Shown here one piece after another: positions 54,745-63,150 of a DNA stretch of 64,000 nucleotides. The first letter of the stretch is position 1, and the number at the start of each line of letters is the position of its first letter. Location of the stretch: positions 124,001-188,000 of the forward strand of contig NZ_UYJA01000005.1 in NCBI RefSeq assembly GCF_900618535.1, read 5' to 3'. Made by a program: the position numbers and the translations under genes. The notes under the pieces are model-generated. The model worked only from the letters and a program-made list of their open reading frames with translations. It made no database searches and was not told the origin of the DNA. Source of the stretch: Pseudomonas bubulae. Its GTDB lineage: Bacteria; Pseudomonadota; Gammaproteobacteria; Pseudomonadales; Pseudomonadaceae.

Positions 54745-56657
54745 CAGCGACCGCGCAAAAAGAGTTTGTCCAAGTCGTCCAGGCCCATTTGGGTCCAGGT
54801 GGGACGACCATGATTGCACTGACCGCTGCGCTCGGTGTTTTCCATGTCACGCAACAGACCGTTCATTTCCGGGATCGCCAAACGGCGATTGGCGCGGATC
54901 GCACCGTGGCAGGCCATGGTGCCGAGCAACTCGTTGAGGTGCGCCTGGATCCGGTCACTGGTGCCGTATTCCATCAGGTCGGCCAGTACGTCGTGAACCA
55001 GTCGCTGGGCCTCGGCCTGCTTGAGCAGGGCCGGGATCTGGCGGATGGCCAGGGTTTCCGGGCCAAGGCGCTGCAACTCGAAGCCCAGGCGCTGGAACCA
55101 CTCGGCGTGTTCTTCGGCGCAATCGGCTTCCCGCTGGCTGACCGCAATCGATTCCGGCACCAGCAGCGGCTGACCACTCAGGCCTTCACTGGCCATGGCG
55201 ATTTTCAGACGCTCATACATGATCCGCTCATGGGCCGCGTGCATATCCACCAGCACCAACCCCTGGGCGTTTTCCGCGAGGATATAAATGCCCTTGAGCT
55301 GGGCCAGAGCAAAGCCGAGCGGCGGAATATCACCTTGCCCGTCCGGCAGAGGCGCGGCATTGGCCTCAGGCAATGGTGCGAAAAACTCGCGATAGGCATT
55401 GCGCGCTTCTTCGACGGGCACCGGGGGCGCGGAGGACTGCGGACGGTATTGGTACTGATAGCCCGCACCAGCGCCCGAACCTGCCACATGCGGTGACGGG
55501 GCCGACTGCGGCTGCTCCAGCACATTAGCCGCCAGACGCATTTCACCCTGCGGGCCGAATTCGCCAGCATCCAGCCCCGTCGGGCGCTCGGCCCCGGGCA
55601 CCGGCGCTGGTGCGGCCAGTTGGTCTTCGGGGCGAACGTCACCCAGAGCACGGTGCAAAGTGCCATAGAGGAAATCATGCACCATGCGCCCGTCACGGAA
55701 GCGTACTTCGTGCTTGGTCGGGTGAACGTTGACGTCGACCACCGAGGGGTCGACCTCAAAGAACAGCACAAAGGTCGGGTGGCGACCATTGAACAGCACA
55801 TCGCGATAGGCCTGGCGCACCGCATGGGCCACCAGTTTGTCGCGTACCGCGCGGCCATTGACATAGAAGTACTGCAAGTCCGCCTGACTGCGGGAAAAAG
55901 TCGGCAAACCGACCCAGCCCCACAGGTGCAAACCATTGCGTTCAACCTCGATGGGCATTGCCTGTTCCAGGAACGCGGAGCCGCACACGGCCGCCACACG
56001 CCGGGCGCGGGCAGTATCGTCGCGGGCTTCGTGCAGGTTGAGGATGGACTTGCCGTTGTGGCGCAAATTGAACGCCACATCAAAACGTGCCAGCGCCAGG
56101 CGCTTGATCACTTCCTGCAGGTGATCGAATTCGGTCTTTTCGGTTTTGAGAAATTTGCGCCGTGCCGGGGTGTTGAAAAACAGGTCGCGCACTTCAACCG
56201 AGGTGCCCACCGGATGCGCAGCCGGCTGAACCCGGGGCGCCATGTCGCGGCCTTCGGTCTCGACCTGCCAGGCCTGATCGGCACCACGGGTGCGCGAGGT
56301 CAGGGTCAGGCGCGCCACGGAGCTGATGGAAGCCAGCGCCTCACCGCGAAAGCCCAGGCTCATCACCCGCTCAAGGTCTTCCAGATCACGAATCTTGCTG
56401 GTGGCGTGACGGGCCAGCGCCAACGGCAAGTCGTCGCTGGAAATACCGCTGCCATCGTCACGTACCCGCAGCAGCTTGATCCCGGCCTGCTCCACGTCCA
56501 CATCAATGCGCTTGGCACCCGAATCGAGGCTGTTTTCCAGCAGTTCCTTGATCACCGAAGCCGGGCGTTCAACTACTTCGCCCGCAGCGATCTGGTTGGC
56601 CAGGCGCGGGCTGAGCAATTCAATCCGCGCGCTGCTGCTCAATGCTTCATCACTCAT
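54744..56657 (-). CDS. mutL: DNA mismatch repair protein MutL
   Basis: A 637-residue MutL. The N-terminal GHKL ATPase has IAAGEVVERPASVIKELLENSLDSGA and DDGSGI. The C-terminal dimerisation domain carries the endonuclease motif D-M-H-A-x2-E-x4-E (about residues 471-482) and QCNHGRPT near the end. This means a nicking MutL, as expected for bacteria without MutH. The middle (about 340-440) is a variable Pro/Ala linker. It overlaps amiB by one base (TAATG). Confidence 0.97.
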   Translation of the reverse strand: MSDEALSSSARIELLSPRLANQIAAGEVVERPASVIKELLENSLDSGAKRIDVDVEQAGIKLLRVRDDGSGISSDDLPLALARHATSKIRDLEDLERVMSLGFRGEALASISSVARLTLTSRTRGADQAWQVETEGRDMAPRVQPAAHPVGTSVEVRDLFFNTPARRKFLKTEKTEFDHLQEVIKRLALARFDVAFNLRHNGKSILNLHEARDDTARARRVAAVCGSAFLEQAMPIEVERNGLHLWGWVGLPTFSRSQADLQYFYVNGRAVRDKLVAHAVRQAYRDVLFNGRHPTFVLFFEVDPSVVDVNVHPTKHEVRFRDGRMVHDFLYGTLHRALGDVRPEDQLAAPAPVPGAERPTGLDAGEFGPQGEMRLAANVLEQPQSAPSPHVAGSGAGAGYQYQYRPQSSAPPVPVEEARNAYREFFAPLPEANAAPLPDGQGDIPPLGFALAQLKGIYILAENAQGLVLVDMHAAHERIMYERLKIAMASEGLSGQPLLVPESIAVSQREADCAEEHAEWFQRLGFELQRLGPETLAIRQIPALLKQAEAQRLVHDVLADLMEYGTSDRIQAHLNELLGTMACHGAIRANRRLAIPEMNGLLRDMENTERSGQCNHGRPTWTQMGLDDLDKLFLRGR

Positions 56658-58081
56658 TACTGTGCCGCCAGGGCAGTTGCCGGAATATTCAGGTTCTGGC
56701 CGACCTTCAACTCATCGGTTTTCAGGCTGTTGCTCGAGCGCAATGTCGCCACGCCCACTTGATAGCGTACAGCGATCATCGCCAGGGTTTCGCCGGGACG
56801 AACCGTGTGTTCGCGGGCACCCTGGGCGATTTTGCCGGTGTCACGCAGCCAGGCGATATAAGTGCCCGGCGGCGGATTTTGCTGGAAGAACTGGCGTACG
56901 CCGCTGCTGATCGAACGGGCCAGCGCTTGCTGGTGACTGCTCGAAGCCAGCTTGGACGCTTCGTTGGAGTTCGAGATAAACCCGGTCTCGACGAGAATCG
57001 ACGGAATGTCCGGCGACTTCAGCACCATAAACCCGGCCTGCTCCACGCGCTGCTTGTGCAGCGGGGTGACCCGACCTATGTTGCTCAGCACTTTTTGCCC
57101 GACGTTGAGGCTGGAGGTCAGCGACGCGGTCATCGACAGGTCAAGCAATACACCCGCCAGCATGCGGTCCTTGTCATCGAGGCTGACGTTGCCTGCGCCA
57201 CCGATCAGGTCGGAGCGGTTTTCGCTGTCGGCCAGCCAGCGCGCCGTCTCGGAAGTCGCGCCGCGTTCAGACAGGGCAAACACCGAAGCACCAAAGGCAG
57301 CCTTGGACGGCGCCGCATCGGCGTGGATCGAGACAAACAGGTCGGCGCCCTTCTTGCGGGCGATTTCGGTGCGGCCACGCAGCGGGATAAAGTAGTCGCC
57401 GGTACGCGTCAGCTCGGCCCTGAAGCCTTTCATGCCGTTGATCTGGCGCTGCAGTTCTTTGGCAATCGCCAACACCACATCTTTTTCACGCTGGCCAGCC
57501 GAGCCCGAGGCCCCCGGGTCTTCACCGCCGTGGCCGGCATCGATCACCACCACCACGCTGCGTTTACCGCTCGGGATCGGCGGCAATTTAACGTCGGGTT
57601 GCGCGGGCGTCACCGGCACCACCGGCACCGTTGCCACGTTGGTGGCCGGCAGGCTTGGCGCCAGATCGGCGCCCTGGTCATACAGGTCGACCACCAGGCG
57701 GTTGCCGTACTGGGCATTGGGCGCCAGAACGAAACTTTTCGGGGTCACGGCCTTTTTCAGGTCGATAACCACGCGCAGGTCGGTGGGGGTACGCTGCGCC
57801 GAGCGCATGCTGGTGATTGGCGTATTGGCTGTTTGCACATTCAGCGGCCCGCCCAGGGTCGCGCCATTGATGTCGATGACCAGACGATCAGGTGCAGTCA
57901 GCGTAAACACACTGTGCTGCACCGGCCCGGTAAGATCAAAAACCAGTCGAGTGTTGTCCGGCGCCCGCCATAGACGCACGCTCTTGACCTGGGTTGCGGC
58001 CACAGCATTGAATGCCATGACACTGAGCAACACACCCACCACACTTGCTAACGCGCGAAAGCGCATACCAAACCCCATCAT
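56657..58081 (-). CDS. amiB: N-acetylmuramoyl-L-alanine amidase AmiB
   Basis: A 474-residue periplasmic cell-wall amidase that splits septal peptidoglycan. After the signal peptide come an AMIN domain (about 30-130, TQVKSVRLWRAPDNTRLVFDL), an amidase_3 domain (about 180-400, DAGHGGEDPGASG with the zinc His, then the Glu of LVETGFISN) and a C-terminal LysM domain (EHTVRPGETLAMIAVRY). Several starts are possible (58081, 58078, 58066). The ATG at 58081 overlaps the tsaE stop (TAATG) and is used here. Confidence 0.94.
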   Translation of the reverse strand: MMGFGMRFRALASVVGVLLSVMAFNAVAATQVKSVRLWRAPDNTRLVFDLTGPVQHSVFTLTAPDRLVIDINGATLGGPLNVQTANTPITSMRSAQRTPTDLRVVIDLKKAVTPKSFVLAPNAQYGNRLVVDLYDQGADLAPSLPATNVATVPVVPVTPAQPDVKLPPIPSGKRSVVVVIDAGHGGEDPGASGSAGQREKDVVLAIAKELQRQINGMKGFRAELTRTGDYFIPLRGRTEIARKKGADLFVSIHADAAPSKAAFGASVFALSERGATSETARWLADSENRSDLIGGAGNVSLDDKDRMLAGVLLDLSMTASLTSSLNVGQKVLSNIGRVTPLHKQRVEQAGFMVLKSPDIPSILVETGFISNSNEASKLASSSHQQALARSISSGVRQFFQQNPPPGTYIAWLRDTGKIAQGAREHTVRPGETLAMIAVRYQVGVATLRSSNSLKTDELKVGQNLNIPATALAAQ

Positions 58082-58551
58082 TATTTGTATTCCGGCGCCA
58101 ATGCGGCACACCAAGACTCGCCACGAGAACCTTGGGGCGTCAGCGTCAGCAAACGCCCGGTGTTATGCGGCCTAATGGTAATGGTCAGGTCAGGCTTTGG
58201 CAAAAAGCCTGCACCTTTATCGGGCCACTCGATCAAGCATAGGGCGTCTTCGTCGAAATAATCGCGAATCCCCATATATTCCAGCTCTTCCGGATCGACC
58301 AGCCGATACAGGTCAAAGTGGAAGGCCCGAATATCGCCAATCTCGTAGGGCTCGACCAATGTGAAGGTCGGGCTTTTGACCGAACCCGTGTGACCAAGGC
58401 CGCGAATCAGGCCACGTGACAGGGTGGTTTTACCCATACCCAGGTCGCCGTCGAGAAAAATCAGGCCGTGACCTTGAGTGACAGTGGCCAGGCGCGCGCC
58501 AAATGCGGTCATGGCCTCTTCGTCGGCCAGTTGCAGTGTTATTTCGTGCAC
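58081..58551 (-). CDS. tsaE: tRNA threonylcarbamoyladenosine synthesis ATPase TsaE
   Basis: A 156-residue P-loop ATPase working with TsaB, TsaC and TsaD to make t6A37 in tRNA. Walker A GDLGMGKTTLSRGL is near residue 36, and KSPTFTLVEPY and HFDLYRL are conserved. It starts with GTG and overlaps the nnrD stop by 13 nt. It is followed by amiB, as in E. coli. Confidence 0.96.
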   Translation of the reverse strand: MHEITLQLADEEAMTAFGARLATVTQGHGLIFLDGDLGMGKTTLSRGLIRGLGHTGSVKSPTFTLVEPYEIGDIRAFHFDLYRLVDPEELEYMGIRDYFDEDALCLIEWPDKGAGFLPKPDLTITIRPHNTGRLLTLTPQGSRGESWCAALAPEYK

Positions 58552-59399
58552 GGTGCGTGTTCCTCCAACAACTGACGAATGGCTGGAATCAAATCACTGG
58601 CCGCCAGCCCACGACCCAATTGTCCTTGTTGCTCACCGGCGCGGGCATGCAGCCACACCGCCAGGCATGCGGCGTCATAAGCGCCCAACCCCTGAGCCAG
58701 CAGCGCGCCGATCACGCCTGCCAGCACATCCCCAAGACCGGCCGTAGCCATTGCCGGATGGCCGTGACTGCAAATGGCCAACTCGCCATTGAGCCCTGCA
58801 ATCAGACTGCCTGCACCTTTAAGGACGCACACTGCTGAGTATTTTTTAACCAACGCCCTGGCCGCAGCCGGTCGATCGGCCTGTACCTGCCCGGTGCTGA
58901 TACCCAGCAAGCGTGCGGCTTCACCCGGGTGCGGGGTCATCACCGACCCTGGTGCCAGCGTGATGACTGCGTTGGACAACAAATTAAGCGCATCGGCATC
59001 CCACACCTGCGGCATTTTTGCCTGTGCCGCGGCCGACAACAGACTGCGCCCCCAGGGCGCCTGCCCCAAACCCGGCCCCACCACGACCACCGAAGCCTGC
59101 GCCAGTACGCCCATCAACTGGTTGGCCGACGATACGCCGAGCACCATCACCTCGGGCACCCGCACCAGCGCAGCAGGCACGTGCTCGGGGCGCGTGGCCA
59201 GGGATACCAGGCCAGCGCCACAGCGTAGTGCAGCCTGGGCGCTGAGGGTAATCGAGCCGCCAAATCCACGATCGCCACCCACCAGCAGCACATGCCCGAA
59301 CTGGCCTTTATGGGCGCTCGGGGCTCGTCGAGGTAGTGGCGCCAGATTATCTGCGCTAAGGGCTTGGGGGTCGGCTAACAGGTGTTTGGTCTGCGGCAT
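58539..59399 (-). CDS. nnrD: ADP-dependent NAD(P)H-hydrate dehydratase NnrD
   Basis: A 286-residue ribokinase-like enzyme that repairs hydrated NAD(P)H using ADP. Typical segments are GHVLLVGGDRGFGGS, the Gly-rich VVGPGLGQ and the catalytic-loop region MATAGLGDVLAGVIGAL. It lacks the N-terminal epimerase (NnrE) domain that is fused in E. coli, so this Pseudomonas protein is the single-domain form. It is the first gene of the long operon reaching hflC, divergent from queG. Confidence 0.93.
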   Translation of the reverse strand: MPQTKHLLADPQALSADNLAPLPRRAPSAHKGQFGHVLLVGGDRGFGGSITLSAQAALRCGAGLVSLATRPEHVPAALVRVPEVMVLGVSSANQLMGVLAQASVVVVGPGLGQAPWGRSLLSAAAQAKMPQVWDADALNLLSNAVITLAPGSVMTPHPGEAARLLGISTGQVQADRPAAARALVKKYSAVCVLKGAGSLIAGLNGELAICSHGHPAMATAGLGDVLAGVIGALLAQGLGAYDAACLAVWLHARAGEQQGQLGRGLAASDLIPAIRQLLEEHAPCTK

Positions 59400-59461
59400 G
59401 CGTGTTTGGCTCCGATGTCTGGCAGAATTATACGCATCTCAGCTCCGGTTTCTCTTGTCCC

Positions 59462-60529
59462 ATGCCTGCTATTACTGCCGACCTCCCCGCTCTCGCCCGA
59501 TCCATCAAGGAATGGGGCCGCGAGTTGGGCTTTCAACAAGTCGCCATTGCCGGCCTCGACCTGGGAGAACACGAACACCATCTGCAACGCTGGCTGGAAG
59601 CCGGCTACCACGGCGACATGGACTACATGGCCGCCCACGGCAGCAAGCGTTCACACCCGCAAGAGCTGGTGCCCGGCACAGTGCGCGTGATTTCCCTGCG
59701 CATGGACTACCTGCCCGGTGACACTCATATGGCGCAGCTGCTGGCCCAACCGGAAAAAGCCTACGTTTCACGTTATGCCCTGGGCCGCGATTATCACAAG
59801 CTGATCCGCAAGCGCGTGCAACAACTGGCCGACCGCATCCAGAAGGACATTGGCCCGTTTGGCTTCCGCGCCTTTGTCGACAGCGCCCCGGTACTGGAAA
59901 AGGCCATCGCGCAACAGGCGGGTCTGGGCTGGATCGGCAAGAACACCCTGGTGCTCAATCGCAAGGCGGGCAGCTACTTCTTCCTGAGCGAGCTGTTTGT
60001 CGATTTGCCGCTACCGGTCGACGCCCCCCACGAAACCGAACACTGCGGGCGCTGCACCGCCTGCCTGGACATCTGCCCCACCAATGCCTTTGTCGGGCCT
60101 TATGTGCTGGATGCGCGCAAATGCATTTCGTACCTGACCATCGAGCTGAAAACCGCGATCCCTGAAGAATTGCGCTCGATGATCGGCAACCGGGTATTCG
60201 GTTGCGATGACTGCCAGATCGTCTGCCCCTGGAACCGTTTTGCCCGCACCACCGCAGAAGGGGACTTCAAGCCACGGCATAACCTGGACAATGCCGGCTT
60301 GGCCGAGCTGTTTATGTGGGATGAAGACACATTCCTGAGCAGCACCGAAGGTTCGCCGCTACGCCGGGCCGGGTACGAGCGCTGGCTGCGCAACCTGGCT
60401 GTGGGCCTGGGTAATGCGCCGTCGACGATCCCGGTGCTGGAAGCCCTGAATGCGCGGCGTGACTACCCGTCGGAGCTGGTGCGCGAGCATGTGGAGTGGG
60501 CGCTGACACAACACGCCAAGCGGGCCTGA
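59462..60529 (+). CDS. queG: epoxyqueuosine reductase QueG
   Basis: A 355-residue cobalamin- and iron-sulfur-dependent enzyme finishing queuosine synthesis in tRNA. Two 4Fe-4S cysteine sets are visible: CGRCTACLDICP near residues 195-206, and GCDDCQIVCPW near 247-257. The N-terminal B12-binding domain contains YHGDMDYM and the SRYALGRDYHKLIRKR segment. The start MPAITADL was chosen, but has no good ribosome site; an upstream GTG at 59402 is an alternative that would overlap the divergent promoter region. It diverges from nnrD by about 60 bp. Confidence 0.94.
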   Translation: MPAITADLPALARSIKEWGRELGFQQVAIAGLDLGEHEHHLQRWLEAGYHGDMDYMAAHGSKRSHPQELVPGTVRVISLRMDYLPGDTHMAQLLAQPEKAYVSRYALGRDYHKLIRKRVQQLADRIQKDIGPFGFRAFVDSAPVLEKAIAQQAGLGWIGKNTLVLNRKAGSYFFLSELFVDLPLPVDAPHETEHCGRCTACLDICPTNAFVGPYVLDARKCISYLTIELKTAIPEELRSMIGNRVFGCDDCQIVCPWNRFARTTAEGDFKPRHNLDNAGLAELFMWDEDTFLSSTEGSPLRRAGYERWLRNLAVGLGNAPSTIPVLEALNARRDYPSELVREHVEWALTQHAKRA

Positions 60530-60550
60530 GCCAAGCCCGCTGCCACAGTT
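60530..60550. repeat. single REP arm
   Basis: An isolated, worn arm (GAGCCAAGCCCGCTGCCACA region) between queG and the TRIC-type gene. Confidence 0.6.
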
Positions 60551-60552
60551 GC

Positions 60553-61164
60553 TTAATGCTCGTCGTTATAAACGAACTTGGGCATTTCCCAGTTAAAGCG
60601 GATCGCCAGCAAACGCAGCAGCAGCCCGCCGAACAAGGTGACGAAAATCGCCTGTTCGTTGGGCATTTCCAGATAAGTACACAACAAGAAACACCACGCC
60701 GCAGCAAACGAAACGCTGGCATACAGCTCGCGACGGAAGATCAACGGAATGTCGTTGCAGAAGATGTCACGAAGGATGCCGCCAAAGACCCCGGTAATCA
60801 CTCCGCTCACCGAAGCCACCAGCATGCCCTGGCCCATCTCCAGCGCGGTCATGCAGCCGATCAGGGTAAACGCTACCAGCCCCAGGGCATCAAGCACCAG
60901 AAACAGCGAGCGCAGATGACGCATCAAGGGCGCGATAAAGATCGTCACCAATGCAGCGAACGTGGTCAGTACCAGGTATTCCGGGTGTTTGACCCAGGTC
61001 AGCGGGTAGTGCCCCAACAGGACGTCACGCACCGAACCGCCGCCTAGCGCGGTGACGCAGGCAATCAGCACCACGCCGAACCAGTCCATGCCCCGACGCC
61101 CGGCAGACAGCGCGCCGGTCATGGCTTCGGCAGTAATGGCAACTAAATAAAGCATCAGCAACAT
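60553..61164 (-). CDS. TRIC-type cation channel family membrane protein (YicG/UPF0126)
   Basis: A 203-residue protein of seven predicted transmembrane helices in two repeated halves, each with a Gly-rich motif: TALGGGSVRDVLLGHYPL near residue 38-55 and GVFGGILRDIFCNDIPLIF near 125-143. This is the signature of the TRIC (trimeric intracellular cation) family. Bacterial members form trimeric channels; the transported ion and role here are not known. It is convergent with queG. Confidence 0.88.
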   Translation of the reverse strand: MLLMLYLVAITAEAMTGALSAGRRGMDWFGVVLIACVTALGGGSVRDVLLGHYPLTWVKHPEYLVLTTFAALVTIFIAPLMRHLRSLFLVLDALGLVAFTLIGCMTALEMGQGMLVASVSGVITGVFGGILRDIFCNDIPLIFRRELYASVSFAAAWCFLLCTYLEMPNEQAIFVTLFGGLLLRLLAIRFNWEMPKFVYNDEH

Positions 61165-61244
61165 GGCAGCGATCCTTGCAAGAAGGCGCGCAGTCTACTC
61201 TCAGTTGGCATTGGCACCAAAAGCGGGCAACAAATACTGTTCTT

Positions 61245-61331
61245 TGTGGGAGCGGGCTTGCTCGCGACGGCTTCGCTGCGGTTCGGTAGATGTACCGAGT
61301 CGCTTGCATCGCGAGCAAGCCCGCTGCCACA
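61245..61331. repeat. REP doublet (REPIN)
   Basis: Inverted pair with a G/T variant in the right arm (GCTGCCACA), 18 bp beyond the orn stop. Confidence 0.85.
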
Positions 61332-61348
61332 GGGGGATCAACGGCAGC

Positions 61349-61891
61349 TTAGAATTTGATGAAATGCTTGCGGTAGTGTTGCAGCTCGGCAATCGACTCG
61401 CGAATGTCGTCCAACGCCAGATGCGTACCCTTTTTCACCAGGCTGTCGCGTACTTCCGGCGCCCAGCGTGCAACCAGCTCTTTGAGCGTTGAAACGTCCA
61501 GGTTGCGGTAGTGAAAGTAGCTCTCCAGGGCTTTCATATGGGTGTACAGGAAACGACGATCCTGGCAGATGCTGTTGCCGCAGATCGGCGATTTGCCTTT
61601 GGGTACCCACTGTTCAAGAAACGCGATGGTCTGCGCTTCGGCTTCGGCCATAGTGGTGGTGCTGTCCTTGACCCGCTGGGTCAGGCCGCTGCCGCCGTGG
61701 GTGCGGGTGTTCCATTCGTCCATGCGCGCCAGCACGGCATCACTATGGTGGATGGCGATGACCGGGCCTTCGGCCAGGGTATTGAGGTTGCTGTCGGTAA
61801 CGATGGTGGCCATTTCAATAATGACGTCGTTGTCAGGGTCCAGACCGGTCATTTCCAGGTCGATCCAGATCAGGTTCTGCGCGTTTTGCAT
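61349..61891 (-). CDS. orn: oligoribonuclease
   Basis: A 180-residue DEDDh exonuclease that degrades 2-5-nt RNAs and pGpG, the breakdown product of cyclic-di-GMP. The DEDD motif begins at IDLEMTGLD (residues 11-19). The C-terminal HLALDDIRESIAELQHYRKHF holds the last conserved His and Asp. It is essential in many Pseudomonas. It is divergent from rsgA. Confidence 0.97.
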   Translation of the reverse strand: MQNAQNLIWIDLEMTGLDPDNDVIIEMATIVTDSNLNTLAEGPVIAIHHSDAVLARMDEWNTRTHGGSGLTQRVKDSTTTMAEAEAQTIAFLEQWVPKGKSPICGNSICQDRRFLYTHMKALESYFHYRNLDVSTLKELVARWAPEVRDSLVKKGTHLALDDIRESIAELQHYRKHFIKF

Positions 61892-61997
61892 AATGGCCTC
61901 CAGTGCTTAGGTGCGCAGTTTAGCTTAGGCACGCGGCCCTCGTGCTAAACTCCCCGGCGTTTTACCCTTCTTATCGTTTTATCAACACGGAACACCC

Positions 61998-63029
61998 ATG
62001 GCCAAACGCCAGCTCAACCGTCGTCAGAATTGGCGCATCGAAAAGATCCAGGGCGAGCGCGCTGCCCGCGCCGCCAAACGCGAATCCAGTGCCGTCGAAG
62101 CGCTTGAAGGCGGCGATTTAGGCCCCGAGCAACTTGGCCTGGTGATCGCGCACTTTGGTGTGCAGGTCGAAGTCGAAGCCCAGGAAGGTGAGCTCAAAGG
62201 CCAGATGTTCCGTTGCCACCTGCGCGCCAACCTGCCCGCTCTGGTAACCGGTGACACGGTTGTGTGGCGCGCCGGCAATCAGGGCATCGGCGTTATCGTC
62301 GCCCAGTTGCCGCGCAAGACCGAGCTGTGCCGCCCTGACAGCCGTGGCCAGCTCAAGCCGGTTGCTGCCAACGTCGACATGATCGTGATTGTGTTCGCGC
62401 CCATGCCCGAGCCGCACGCCAACCTGATCGACCGCTATCTCGTCGCCGCCGAGCACGCCGGGATTCGCCCGCTGTTGCTGCTCAACAAGGCTGACCTGAT
62501 CGACGAGCAGAACGCACCGGCGCTGAATGCGTTGCTGGGGGTTTATCGTCAACTGGGTTATCCGGTGCTGGAAGTGTCGGCCCATCACGGCGATGGCATG
62601 CAGCAGTTGCAAGCGCAACTGGACGGCCATATCAGTGTGTTTGTGGGTCAGTCGGGCGTTGGCAAGTCGTCCCTGGTCAACAGCCTGCTGCCTGAGGTCA
62701 ACCTTCGGGTCGGGCCGCTCTCGGAGATTTCCGGCCAGGGTACGCACACCACGACCACGGCACGCTTGTTCCACTTCCCGGGCGGCGGCGATCTGATCGA
62801 CTCCCCGGGTATTCGTGAGTTCGGCCTGGGCCACGTCAGCCGTGCCGATGTCGAGGCGGGGTTCATCGAGTTCAACGACCTGATCGGCCGTTGCCGCTTC
62901 CGCGACTGCAAGCATGACCGCGAGCCGGGCTGTGCATTGCTGATGGCCCTGGAAGATGGCCGCGTGCAGCAACAGCGCATGAACAGCTATCGCTCGATCA
63001 TTGCCAGCTTGCCTGAGTCGAGTTACTGA
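61998..63029 (+). CDS. rsgA: ribosome small subunit GTPase RsgA
   Basis: A 343-residue circularly permuted GTPase that checks late 30S maturation. After an OB-fold domain (about 40-110), the G4 motif LLNKADL comes first, and the G1 motif GQSGVGKSSLVNSL later, near residue 217, confirming the permutation. The C-terminal zinc motif CRFRDCKHDREPGC is complete. The N-terminus is basic. It follows the divergent orn gene. Confidence 0.97.
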   Translation: MAKRQLNRRQNWRIEKIQGERAARAAKRESSAVEALEGGDLGPEQLGLVIAHFGVQVEVEAQEGELKGQMFRCHLRANLPALVTGDTVVWRAGNQGIGVIVAQLPRKTELCRPDSRGQLKPVAANVDMIVIVFAPMPEPHANLIDRYLVAAEHAGIRPLLLLNKADLIDEQNAPALNALLGVYRQLGYPVLEVSAHHGDGMQQLQAQLDGHISVFVGQSGVGKSSLVNSLLPEVNLRVGPLSEISGQGTHTTTTARLFHFPGGGDLIDSPGIREFGLGHVSRADVEAGFIEFNDLIGRCRFRDCKHDREPGCALLMALEDGRVQQQRMNSYRSIIASLPESSY

Positions 63030-63043
63030 TTCAGGCCAGAAGC

Positions 63044-63150
63044 CCCCTCACCCCAGCCCTCTCCCGGAGGGAGAGGGGGCAAATTATCAGTGTTCTTGAA
63101 GCCGCGTGCGCTCAGTCCCCTCTCCCTCTGGGAGAGGGTTAGGGTGAGGG
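63044..63150. repeat. CCCTCTCCC-type palindromic repeat (copy 4)
   Basis: Facing copies CCCTCTCCCGGAGGGAGAGG and CCCTCTCCCTCTGGGAGAGG lie between convergent rsgA and motB; the right end runs into the last codons of motB. Confidence 0.8.
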